Below are positions 52,633 to 61,228 of a DNA stretch of 64,000 bases, in pieces. Under the pieces are notes generated by a model, which did not search any database, was not told the DNA's origin, and saw only the letters and a program-made list of their open reading frames with translations. Numbering within the stretch: position 1 is the stretch's first letter; every line of letters begins with the position of its first letter. The DNA comes from Chitinophaga sp. Ak27 (lineage in GTDB: Bacteria > Bacteroidota > Bacteroidia > Chitinophagales > Chitinophagaceae), in the NCBI RefSeq assembly GCF_012726295.1, contig NZ_JABAOB010000001.1, forward strand, positions 496,001-560,000. Direction: 5' to 3'. Position numbers and translations under genes: made by a program.

Positions 52633-52719
52633 ACACCGCACGGAGACATTCCCCAACCGGCTGCCATTACTCCTAACTATTTTACACTATTTTAGCCCCG
52701 CAATAAACTAGCTAAACAG

Positions 52720-53607
52720 ATGGAAACAATAGCCGTTTTAGGACTTGGCAGAATGGGCCGTGGAATTGCATCCTGTCTTTTAAAGGCCGGATATCGCGTA
52801 ATTGTATGGAACCGGAGCGCTGGCAAAGCCGCTCCGCTCTTGCAGGCTGGCGCTATTTGGGCAGAAAGCCCCGCTGCCGCGGCCAGCGAGGCTGCCGTGG
52901 TAATTGCCATGGTGGCGGATGATCGGGCATCGGAGGCAGTGTGGCTACATGCCGATGGCGCCTTATCGTATATGCATAGGGGTGCATTCCTGGTGGAATG
53001 CTCCACACTATCCGCCGGGCATGTACGGCAACTGGCTGCTGCTGCTGAAGAACGCGGCGTACAGTATATAGATTGCCCGGTAACCGGACTTCCGGAGGCG
53101 GCAGCTGCCGGTCAGCTGACCCTGCTGGTGGGCGCAGCTCCCGAAACGCTGGACCAGGTAAGACCGTTATTGAGCTCCTTTTCCAAAGTGATCAGGCATT
53201 TCGGCCCGGTGGGCACAGGTACAGATTATAAATTGCTGATTAACCTGATGGGCGCCGTGCAGATTGCGGCCCTGGCCGAAGGTATTGCCCTTGCAGAACG
53301 GCTAGGGCTCGATAAAACCACTGTCATGACTGCCCTGGAGCATAGCGCGGCTGCCAGTCCCCAGGTGGTGAGGTATATTCACCGCATGGCCAACCGCGAT
53401 TATATGGACGATCCTAACTTTACATTAGGCCTGCGGCTAAAAGATGCCTCTTACGGTGTAGCCCTGGCCCATAGTGCCGGCAGCCCGGCGCCGCTGGGGG
53501 AAGCTGCTACCGCCTGGTTTGCCCGGGCCTGCAACCAGGACCCACAGCAGGGCCATACCGACGAAGCAGCCGTTGTGGACGCCGTGGTGGCGCAACGAAG
53601 TGCCTGA
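52720..53607 (+). CDS. Beta-hydroxyacid dehydrogenase (3-hydroxyisobutyrate dehydrogenase-like)
   Basis: The 295-residue protein starts METIAVLGLGRMGRGIASCL, the NAD-binding motif GLGxMGxG. It has the substrate-binding DCPVTGLPEAAAAGQLTLLVGA, which corresponds to DAPVSGG in the family, and the catalytic lysine in GTGTDYKLLINLM. The C-terminal helical domain ends at about residue 290. It uses NAD(P) to oxidise a beta-hydroxyacid or reduce a semialdehyde or imine. It stands alone and precedes the GT39 gene by 61 bp. Confidence 0.88.
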   Translation: METIAVLGLGRMGRGIASCLLKAGYRVIVWNRSAGKAAPLLQAGAIWAESPAAAASEAAVVIAMVADDRASEAVWLHADGALSYMHRGAFLVECSTLSAGHVRQLAAAAEERGVQYIDCPVTGLPEAAAAGQLTLLVGAAPETLDQVRPLLSSFSKVIRHFGPVGTGTDYKLLINLMGAVQIAALAEGIALAERLGLDKTTVMTALEHSAAASPQVVRYIHRMANRDYMDDPNFTLGLRLKDASYGVALAHSAGSPAPLGEAATAWFARACNQDPQQGHTDEAAVVDAVVAQRSA

Positions 53608-53668
53608 TTTGCAAATGATAGTATATCAACATATATTTGTTCAATACAATCATTTACATACAGTACAT

Positions 53669-55330
53669 ATGCGTACACCCAAACTAATTACTATTCTTTT
53701 ATTGGCATTGATTGCTGCGCTTTTCTTCATCCCCTTCCTGGGGCGGGTGCATCTGTTTGACTGGGATGAAATCAACTTTGCAGAGTGTTCGAGAGAAATG
53801 CTAAAGCTGGACGATTATACCAGGATCTATGTCAATTTCAAACCTTTTTGGGAAAAACCACCCATGTTCTTCTGGATGCAAAGCCTGTCCATGAAGATAT
53901 TCGGGATCAATGAATTTGCCGCCCGCTTTCCTAATGCCATCTGTGGCATCGTGACCCTGATCGTACTTTTCATTTGCGGTACGCGGTTGTACGACAGGAA
54001 ATTTGGTATTCTCTGGGCGCTCGCTTTTGGCGGCTCCCTGTTTCCGAATATGTACTTCAAATCAGGTATCATTGATCCCTGGTTTAACCTGTTTACTTTC
54101 CTGGCGCTCTACTACTTTATATTATACCACTGGAAACGAAACGGGTTTGATAAGGAAGGCGTCAATAAAAAACCGGTATTTTACGCCATCTGGTCCGGCA
54201 TTTTTATGGGCCTGGCCATCCTGACCAAAGGACAGGTAGCCCTGATGGTGTTCCTGATGGTGTTAGGCGTATATTTCTTTTATAACCGTTTTCGTATCTT
54301 TTTTAACTGGGGTCATGCCTTATTGTTCCTGGTAGCTACAGCCCTTGTGACGCTTACCTGGTATGGATATGAAACCGCTAAAAACGGGCCCTGGTTTATT
54401 ACAGAATTCTTAAAATACCAATACCGTCTCTTTACTACGCACGACGCAGGACAGGCGGGCTTCTTCGGGTATCACTACGTGGTGTTGCTCGTTGGCTGTT
54501 TCCCCGCCTCCCTGTTTGCTATTCCGGCATTCTTTAAAGGCCGTTATACCAGCAGGTACGATAAAGACTTTAAGATCTGGATGATACTGCTTTTCTGGGT
54601 AGTCACCATTTTATTCACGATCGTACAATCCCGTATAATCCACTACTCCTCCCTGGCCTGGTTCCCAATTACCTTCCTGGCGGCCTATTCCTTTTACAAA
54701 TGGGATAGGAAGGAAATGGATTATAAAAAATATGTGGGCGTACTCACCACCATCCTGGGCGCCATCATTGCGATAGTATTGCTGGCGGTAACCCTCATTG
54801 CCTTAAATATCAAGCGACTGATCCCTTATGTACACGACACCTTTGCGCAGGCTAATATGGCCGCGGATGTACACTGGAGTGGCTGGGAAGGACTGGTAGG
54901 TATTTTACTGGTGGTAACTATTATCGTGGGATTAATACAGCTGCGTAAACGCGACTTTATCAATGCAGCCACCACCTACTTTGTAGGAACAGGCCTGGTT
55001 ATTTTCCTCGCGGCTGCGATCATCGTGCCGAAAGTAGAAAAGTACTCACAGGCTGCAGCCATTGAATTTTTTGAGCAAAGACAGGGAGAAGATTGTTATG
55101 TAACCACCTTAGGTTATTGGAGCTATGCGCCGTTCTTCTATACCCATAAAGAAAAACCAGCCAATCAAAATTCCTATGAGGAATCGTGGCTGTTGAAAGG
55201 AGATATTGATAAACCTGTTTATTTTGTTACCAAAGTAGACCGCGTAGATGATTACAAACAATATTCCCTGAAAGAATTGTATCGTAAGAATGGATTTGTA
55301 TTCCTGAAGAGAGAAGTACCGGCAAAATAA
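53669..55330 (+). CDS. GT39-family (PMT/ArnT-like) membrane glycosyltransferase
   Basis: The protein has 553 residues from the ATG at 53669 (MRTPKLITILLLAL); longer in-frame starts lie in the previous gene or in a non-conserved leader. The motif HLFDWDEINFAECSREML holds the GT39 acidic pair in the first periplasmic loop, and NEFAARFPNAICGI follows. About eleven helices fill the rest. The C-terminal part holds a short soluble domain (EFFEQRQGEDCYVTTLGYWS). It likely transfers a sugar from a lipid carrier onto an envelope acceptor. A strong terminator follows. Confidence 0.87.
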   Translation: MRTPKLITILLLALIAALFFIPFLGRVHLFDWDEINFAECSREMLKLDDYTRIYVNFKPFWEKPPMFFWMQSLSMKIFGINEFAARFPNAICGIVTLIVLFICGTRLYDRKFGILWALAFGGSLFPNMYFKSGIIDPWFNLFTFLALYYFILYHWKRNGFDKEGVNKKPVFYAIWSGIFMGLAILTKGQVALMVFLMVLGVYFFYNRFRIFFNWGHALLFLVATALVTLTWYGYETAKNGPWFITEFLKYQYRLFTTHDAGQAGFFGYHYVVLLVGCFPASLFAIPAFFKGRYTSRYDKDFKIWMILLFWVVTILFTIVQSRIIHYSSLAWFPITFLAAYSFYKWDRKEMDYKKYVGVLTTILGAIIAIVLLAVTLIALNIKRLIPYVHDTFAQANMAADVHWSGWEGLVGILLVVTIIVGLIQLRKRDFINAATTYFVGTGLVIFLAAAIIVPKVEKYSQAAAIEFFEQRQGEDCYVTTLGYWSYAPFFYTHKEKPANQNSYEESWLLKGDIDKPVYFVTKVDRVDDYKQYSLKELYRKNGFVFLKREVPAK

Positions 55331-55346
55331 CTGCTGGTCATACGAT

Positions 55347-55387
55347 AATAGAAAAGGCGTTGAAGTAAATTCAACGCCTTTTCTATT
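55347..55387. terminator. Bidirectional terminator between convergent genes
   Basis: Perfect 18-bp arms (55347-55364 and 55370-55387) with a 5-nt loop have A-rich and T-rich ends on both strands. It separates the GT39 gene (ends 55330) from the oxygenase gene (ends 55405). Confidence 0.92.
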
Positions 55388-55404
55388 TATTATTTTAAAC
55401 TAAC

Positions 55405-56271
55405 TTATTTCTTTTTCTTACCGGAAAAGAACCGCAATATCTTACTTACTACTTTATCATTAGATCCCAGCATACCTTTGATTTCTGTATAAACAGCCAC
55501 CATGGTATTGTCCAGTTTCACCATAAATTTCTTTTTCTCTTCCCCCGGACGTACCATGTAATGCGTAGCTCTGCGGAAAGGTTGGGCTTCCTCGGTATAA
55601 TAATACAAAGCGATAGATCTTCTGTGACGATCTTCCGGGCAGGTAGTAGGTTCCGGGTGTCCATGATAGGAATCGGCGTCTGTATTAAAAATCACGCAGC
55701 GATTAAAAACCGGCAGCACTTTCTTTTCGCAGGCCTTCATCTGTGTATCCCACAGTTCCAGTTTACCGCCCCACTCTTCTACCCAATCAGGGTTGAGATA
55801 CACCAGCACGTTTACCCGGCGTTGCCAGTGGCGATGGTGCGGATGCACGGTGAAATCGGCATGGATGTTCAGGTAGCCTCCCCGCTTAGACTGATGTATG
55901 CCGCCTCCTTCCAGGAGATCATCTTTCATCAGTCCTTTTATGCCGGTCAGCTCACTGAGGAACGCCAGGAACTCCGGTGAATTCAGCTCATTGATAGTCC
56001 GTTTGATAGTGGCAGGCAACAGGTCGAGTTTATTCAACCCGGCTTTGTTTTCATTGTAGTGAACATAGTTGATCCATCCGTCTTCCTCATTTAATTTATC
56101 AAACTCCTGGGAGCATGTAGTTAATACATCCGGGTTCAGGAAATTTTCTAATACTATATGAGGATAAGGACTAGCCCCCTGGTAATCTTTACTTAGTGTA
56201 GGGAGCTGACTATTCCAATGATCATAATCGAATAATTGCGTGTTTTCCGCTGTTTCAGTGATAGTTTGCAC
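55405..56271 (-). CDS. 2OG-Fe(II) oxygenase (prolyl 4-hydroxylase-like)
   Basis: The 288-residue protein has a double-stranded beta-helix oxygenase domain. The iron ligands are visible as HAD in YLNIHADFTVHP and H in DSYHGHPEPTT, and the 2-oxoglutarate-binding arginine in HRRSIALYYY. The segment RRVNVLVYLNPDWVEEWGGKLELWD is typical of the family. The C-terminal 50 residues are basic (FFSGKKKK). It probably hydroxylates a protein or carbohydrate substrate; the partner is unknown. Confidence 0.88.
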   Translation of the reverse strand: MQTITETAENTQLFDYDHWNSQLPTLSKDYQGASPYPHIVLENFLNPDVLTTCSQEFDKLNEEDGWINYVHYNENKAGLNKLDLLPATIKRTINELNSPEFLAFLSELTGIKGLMKDDLLEGGGIHQSKRGGYLNIHADFTVHPHHRHWQRRVNVLVYLNPDWVEEWGGKLELWDTQMKACEKKVLPVFNRCVIFNTDADSYHGHPEPTTCPEDRHRRSIALYYYTEEAQPFRRATHYMVRPGEEKKKFMVKLDNTMVAVYTEIKGMLGSNDKVVSKILRFFSGKKKK

Positions 56272-56373
56272 TTCTTGAGTTTTTAGGCATGACCTTCAAA
56301 GGAGCCATAAATATAATGGAAATATTATTTGTTTAGGCAAGGGGTTCGTCAAAATATTTTCTACCTGCGCAAA

Positions 56374-56424
56374 ACAGCCCTGGGCCAGGTTATACCAAAG
56401 GTAATCACCCAGCGCCAGGGCTGT
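56374..56424 (-). terminator. Hairpin after locus 3
   Basis: Arms ACAGCCCTGG (56374-56383) and CCAGGGCTGT (56415-56424) are perfect, with a 31-nt loop. It lies 58 bp after the stop of the 56482 gene on the minus strand and is a likely terminator of that unit. Confidence 0.5.
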
Positions 56425-56481
56425 TAGCCGTAAGAGGCCGCTAAAATTATGGGAAGTATTTACTGCTATTGTTGCTTTTGC

Positions 56482-58755
56482 TTAATAACCATGAGCTCTC
56501 ACCAGGCGGGCCAACAACTGCTGCCCCGAACCATCGCGGTTGGATTCATACAAATTCCAGCTATTGGCGTCTATGGCTTCCAGGTGAAACGACTTTGAAG
56601 GATCTGCCAGCACCATTTTCACCCAGCGGGGAAAAGCGTTGGCCGCCCTGGCGTCTTCCCAGGTTCTGATCGTCTTAAAAATGGCGTCTTTCTGCGGACA
56701 GCTCTCTACATCTTTCTGGTTCAGGTACAAACTGTAGGTGGTGCCCACTCCCACGGAAATAGCCTGTATATGCTCATACTGGGCAACAGTTGAATGTGCC
56801 TTGATAGGAAAGTTGCCGCCCATACCCACGGGGAAAAAGTTGGCATAGGTAACGTCCCTCAGATCTTTACCCTGGCTGGTAGTACTTCCCCACTCCCGGG
56901 TATCGGCATCGTAGAGGTTCTTTCCACCCCCTACATTCCAGATACTCTGGTAATGCCAGGAGCCTTCCGACAAGGTAGCTCCGGTGAAGCGGATGGAGGA
57001 GAGTCCCAGTTTCGCCGCCCGCTCAAACATTCCGCGGAAGAAACGTTTGGCAGAGTAGTAGCCATGGCCGTTGTTAAACAAAAACTCCTGGCCATCGAAA
57101 TCGTAGTACGCTAAGCCATTGAGCGCGCAAACATCTGCATAGTAGGCCGCAATTGCATCCTGTAATTGCATATTAGGGATAATGCCCTCGTAGCCGTAAT
57201 TAATCGTCACCTGGAGTTTATACACGGTATCGCGTACTTTATGACTGGCTGCCTGGGTATTCCAGTAGCCGCGTTTCACGTTCAGCAATCTATAAGGCGC
57301 CTTATCGGACACGCCCAGGTAATGGATTAACTCCTTCCCGATTTTTATCATATTTAAATCGGCGCAATGTCCTTCCCAGCTGGCAATTTCTTCCAGGTAT
57401 TTAGGATCATCCACCACGATGATGGTATCGGTGGGACTAAGATCCGCCATCAGCAAACGGCGTTGCTGGTAGCACAGGCTATCGCTTGGCACGGGACTGG
57501 CATCCAGGGTGCCCGGCGCCAGCGAATTGGTGATCGTTGTTCTGCCTATGGTAATACCATATTTGGCTGCCATCTCCGAAAATGCTTTGTGCGACACATT
57601 ACCGGCGGTTAAATGAATGGGATGTTTTTCAAAATTCCGGCCATCGATATAGCCATTATTACCACGATCCGGCCTTAAAAAACCTTGATCATATAAGCTG
57701 ATGGTTTTAAAGCCCAGCCTGGATGTATAGGATATAATGCTGTCATACAGGTTGCCACTGGTAATAGCATCGGGCATGTAGGCAGCCGGATCTTTTACCC
57801 ATCTCCCATTGATAGTGGGATAAGGTAAGCGTTCTGCCTTTACAATCTGTTGCACCACATCCAGCAGGGCAGTGCTGTCCGGGCTCCCCCACAAGGCAAT
57901 GGAAGATCCGATATAATCTACACCCGGCAATGGCTGCACCTGTATATGGTTGGGGATATTGGCCGCCATATGCGGGATCAGTGAATAATTCACTTCCCTT
58001 TCAATGGACCGGTCGCGCGACTGGTAAGTAATGGATATCCTTCCCTTTGCGTCTACGCTGGCTGCGTTACCGTACATGATCCGGTAGTAAGGCTCCTTGT
58101 GGGCATAAAATGCGACGTCACTCACGCCATCGCCCCCCAGGCTAAATACCTGTCCTTCGTGCAGGCTATCGGGCAGGGGGTAGCGTTTGGCATCGGGCGA
58201 ATGAATGATATATTGAAATGGGGCAGCATCACCGATGGTGGCTGCTGTACCCCCGAGGGTATTGTCGTTTAACGCCAGCATACCAATGGCATAGTTTACC
58301 GCTTCACTGGTATCGCGGCTTACGCCAATGATCTCACCCAGCAGGTTGGTAATATTGGTGTGATAGGCGCCCCATTCGATAGCGTCGATACCGTTTCGTG
58401 GGGTGAGGGATTGCAGGGTGAGCTTAAAATATTTTTCCTGCGGAAGAATAGAAACTTTGGCCACAGCTCCATTGGCATAGTTTAGTAACAGGGTTTTACT
58501 CCCCTTGTTATACGTAGCTTTTACAGGTGGATAATATGTTTTTTGCTGGCTGTTATAAAGGCACAACAAGGGAGAGGGCTTTTCGGGCGGGCTGAATTCG
58601 CGGTTAGGCGTTACCGTGGTATTCTTCATACTGGTAATCCATCCTTTACCGTCGATGTGAATTTTAAAATAAGCAGTATTAAAATCACTTTGTGCCATCA
58701 GGCTCGAAGAAAGCGCACATGCGGTAATCAGTGCAATAATTTTTTTTATGACCAT
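56482..58755 (-). CDS. Large secreted protein, putative glycoside hydrolase of unclassified type
   Basis: The protein has 757 residues from the ATG at 58755, which opens a good signal peptide (MVIKKIIALITACALSSSLM, then AQ). An N-terminal beta-rich part (about 20-300) precedes a probable TIM barrel at about 310-700. The strand NGLAYYDFDGQEFLF at about 570 carries acidic residues in the position of a catalytic strand end, and the region GGRWVKDPAAYMPDAITSGN-like (TINGRWVKDPAAYMPDA) marks its start. The protein lies at the end of a SusCD locus with two surface lipoproteins. It is the only possible enzyme there, so a glycan-cleaving role is plausible but unproven. Confidence 0.6.
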   Translation of the reverse strand: MVIKKIIALITACALSSSLMAQSDFNTAYFKIHIDGKGWITSMKNTTVTPNREFSPPEKPSPLLCLYNSQQKTYYPPVKATYNKGSKTLLLNYANGAVAKVSILPQEKYFKLTLQSLTPRNGIDAIEWGAYHTNITNLLGEIIGVSRDTSEAVNYAIGMLALNDNTLGGTAATIGDAAPFQYIIHSPDAKRYPLPDSLHEGQVFSLGGDGVSDVAFYAHKEPYYRIMYGNAASVDAKGRISITYQSRDRSIEREVNYSLIPHMAANIPNHIQVQPLPGVDYIGSSIALWGSPDSTALLDVVQQIVKAERLPYPTINGRWVKDPAAYMPDAITSGNLYDSIISYTSRLGFKTISLYDQGFLRPDRGNNGYIDGRNFEKHPIHLTAGNVSHKAFSEMAAKYGITIGRTTITNSLAPGTLDASPVPSDSLCYQQRRLLMADLSPTDTIIVVDDPKYLEEIASWEGHCADLNMIKIGKELIHYLGVSDKAPYRLLNVKRGYWNTQAASHKVRDTVYKLQVTINYGYEGIIPNMQLQDAIAAYYADVCALNGLAYYDFDGQEFLFNNGHGYYSAKRFFRGMFERAAKLGLSSIRFTGATLSEGSWHYQSIWNVGGGKNLYDADTREWGSTTSQGKDLRDVTYANFFPVGMGGNFPIKAHSTVAQYEHIQAISVGVGTTYSLYLNQKDVESCPQKDAIFKTIRTWEDARAANAFPRWVKMVLADPSKSFHLEAIDANSWNLYESNRDGSGQQLLARLVRAHGY

Positions 58756-58843
58756 TGCGTAAAAATAGGTATGAAAGCAGGGGAATTGCAGTGCAAAATT
58801 ATCCAATTCCTATGTTTTATTTGCACCCGGCGGCTTGATAAAA

Positions 58844-58871
58844 AGACAGGAGCTGCTTGCAGCTCCTGTCT
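58844..58871 (-). terminator. Rho-independent terminator after the DUF4998 gene
   Basis: Arms AGACAGGAGCTGC and GCAGCTCCTGTCT are perfect over 13 bp, with a T-run (TTTTT) on the minus strand at 58844 and below. It lies 16 bp after the stop at 58887, so SusC-SusD-lipoprotein transcription mostly ends here and the 56482 gene probably needs its own promoter or read-through. Confidence 0.75.
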
Positions 58872-58886
58872 ACAAAGCAGCTCCTT

Positions 58887-59960
58887 TTACTTCATTGAAA
58901 AGGTTTCATCAAATGAAGTCCGGTGTGTTGCTCCTGGTTGGTTCATCCAGTACTTTACTTTTAAAGTACGGGTGCTGGGGTCAAATTTATTTATACCCGA
59001 AGGGTCTAGCTCTGCTGACCTTCCGTTGGATGAAGGTTGCCCATATTTATTGACGACGCTGATCACCCGGTAATTATTATCCAGGTTAAATACCACACCA
59101 AACGATCCGTAGTAAGAACCATTGCCTCCATTCAAAATCTTGTGATACACATCGTTCGTCTCATCATTGTCTACCAGCTCAAGTTGTGTGGCGGTAGTAG
59201 GCCGCAGCGTTACATTCCAGGGATAGGGGCCTGTTAAGGAGCCGTTGGTATGATCGATCATCTGGCCGGTGCAGGTATATTGCGCAGCGGCCAGGTTTAC
59301 TGGCAGCGTTTGTGAGGCATAGAAAGTATCAATACCCATTGGAGGAATATAGGCTGTTTTCAATTGCACAGCCGCCAACGATGGGGAGGCATTTTTCAGC
59401 GTATCCTGGAACGCATCCTGGGAAAGATATTTCACTGACCCGGCCGGTCCGGATGCTGTTACATATCCTACGGATGTATACTTACAGATGGTATCTACCG
59501 AAACAAAGCTCAGGATAATACCAGCCTGGCTATTGGATATATTCACGCGGCGGGCCTGCAGGTTATTTTCATACGCTTGTCCCAGGCTGGAACCACTGAT
59601 AACCGCTGATCCGGGAGTAGATGGATTGCCGGCTTTGTCATAGGCAACCACCTCAAATGCGTACTCACCTTCGGGCAGGTTGGGCACAATCACCTTCCGT
59701 ATTACACTATCCGACGCAGGAACTTCCAGGCTACTGTTGCGATTTTTCCAATAAATCACAAACCGGGTAATATTGGGGTCTTTCGACCGGGTGAACTGTA
59801 ATTCCACCCTTCCCCTACCGGGATGCGCCTCCAGGTTGGTGGGCACACCGGTATAAAAGATCTCCCCACTGGCCAGGTAAGGCGCATATTCGTGATCCAT
59901 TTTTGTACATGCACCCAATCCTGTTACTGTCAGTAATAGGGCATACATAATATTCTTCAT
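58887..59960 (-). CDS. DUF4998-type surface lipoprotein
   Basis: The 357-residue protein has a lipobox with C18 (VTGLGACTKMD) and the DUF4998 module at about 35-200. It starts NLEAHPGRGRVELQFTRSKD and contains YWKNRNSSLEVPAS and LPEGEYAFEVVAYDKAGNPS, a fibronectin-III-like arrangement. The C-terminal 130 residues form a beta-rich domain (YNNNYRVISVVNKYGQ-like region VFNLDNNYRVISVVNKYGQP) that could bind glycan. It follows the DUF4959 gene by 30 bp. Such proteins are surface glycan-binding partners in SusCD loci. Confidence 0.75.
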   Translation of the reverse strand: MKNIMYALLLTVTGLGACTKMDHEYAPYLASGEIFYTGVPTNLEAHPGRGRVELQFTRSKDPNITRFVIYWKNRNSSLEVPASDSVIRKVIVPNLPEGEYAFEVVAYDKAGNPSTPGSAVISGSSLGQAYENNLQARRVNISNSQAGIILSFVSVDTICKYTSVGYVTASGPAGSVKYLSQDAFQDTLKNASPSLAAVQLKTAYIPPMGIDTFYASQTLPVNLAAAQYTCTGQMIDHTNGSLTGPYPWNVTLRPTTATQLELVDNDETNDVYHKILNGGNGSYYGSFGVVFNLDNNYRVISVVNKYGQPSSNGRSAELDPSGINKFDPSTRTLKVKYWMNQPGATHRTSFDETFSMK

Positions 59961-59990
59961 AATAATTTTTTTAAATGCTACCGGATATAA

Positions 59991-61199
59991 TTACTTATAG
60001 TCCCCCATGAACTTGATAGAAGCCATTTCCAATCCTTGTCCGCCGGAAAAGTTCTGGAGGATCACCAGCCGGAAATAACGCATGGTAACTGCCGGCAGGG
60101 GGAAGATAAATTCTGATCCATTATCCACTACTGCGTTGTCGGCGCTGTTGAGCTGTCCATAGGGAAGACCGGAGGGCTTCACCAGTTCATACACGCCTCC
60201 TATCTGCGTCCAGGTATTGTCGAGCGCGCCGTTGGGATTGGGGTTCATGCTGCCATATACCTTAAAGAACCGCAGGGTACCGTTCCTGAATTCTGCACCG
60301 CCATTCTGCCGCATCCAGTAACGGAAACGACTTAATACTACCGGGCGTCCAAAATCTATGGTCACACGGGCGGGCACAGAGTCGTTTGGACTAGTACCTC
60401 CATAAAATGCCCAGTCCCCTGCGCTATAGGAATTCGAAAGTGGCACACTCAGGTCTGAACCACAACAGGCGGTCTGGTCGCCTGGTAGTACCAATGCTTT
60501 CATCTTGGTACGATCCAGTTCCTGTTCATTCATCGACGTCACTTTTGCCCAAACCGTATCAGATACATTTCCCCACCTGTCGCGTACAAAGGCGCCAAAC
60601 TTTCTTTCCGTTGCGGAAAATCCCCTGACGGAAAAATTGCCTGATGTATCCTTTGTATAGTTGGTATAGATATATTCCGGTTTGCCAATGGTGTCTACCA
60701 GTGTCACTACGCCGATATCGGCGCCGGTAACATTCCTGAACTGGATATTTGCACCTCCGAAGTCAGCCACAATCTGGAGGGAGGATTTTACCGTGAGATA
60801 AGGAGGCGTTTGTGGATGCACTGTCACCTCAACAGGGTCGGACTTCACTTCGCTGCGGCTAACGGCATACAGCGTTACCTTATACTCTCCTGCTTTTTCA
60901 AAGCCCACCACCTTTAAAGTATCTGTATAATACGAAGCTTTCACCTGTTGATGCATCTTTTGATTAATCATGTAATCGGCCTGTACATAGAGTATTTCCG
61001 GATCTGCGGGGATGTCGTAGATGATGAGAGCTCCGCCGGGGAAATTGTTCACCTGTACATTTTTTACCACAGGAGGTTTCTTATCGCTCTTGTAGATGGG
61101 TTCCAGGTTGGTACCGGTTTGTTTCTGGCAGGAATAGAGGCCCACGGCAATGATCGCCGTAGTTGCTGCCATTATATAAAGGAATAATTGCTTCTTCAT
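59991..61199 (-). CDS. DUF4959/DUF5000-type surface lipoprotein
   Basis: The 402-residue protein has a lipobox with C24 (GLYSCQKQ). Tandem beta-sandwich domains follow: DUF4959 at about 35-130 (PPVVKNVQVNNFPGGALIIY), a DUF5126-like domain at about 130-220, and a C-terminal DUF5000 domain resembling F5/8 type C (discoidin) at about 250-400 (VTIDFGRPVVLSRFRYWMRQ). The discoidin-like module is a common carbohydrate binder. It lies 29 bp after SusD and is a probable surface glycan-binding protein. Confidence 0.78.
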   Translation of the reverse strand: MKKQLFLYIMAATTAIIAVGLYSCQKQTGTNLEPIYKSDKKPPVVKNVQVNNFPGGALIIYDIPADPEILYVQADYMINQKMHQQVKASYYTDTLKVVGFEKAGEYKVTLYAVSRSEVKSDPVEVTVHPQTPPYLTVKSSLQIVADFGGANIQFRNVTGADIGVVTLVDTIGKPEYIYTNYTKDTSGNFSVRGFSATERKFGAFVRDRWGNVSDTVWAKVTSMNEQELDRTKMKALVLPGDQTACCGSDLSVPLSNSYSAGDWAFYGGTSPNDSVPARVTIDFGRPVVLSRFRYWMRQNGGAEFRNGTLRFFKVYGSMNPNPNGALDNTWTQIGGVYELVKPSGLPYGQLNSADNAVVDNGSEFIFPLPAVTMRYFRLVILQNFSGGQGLEMASIKFMGDYK

Positions 61200-61228
61200 T
61201 TCTCTTTAGTTTAATAGATCCAGGTAAG

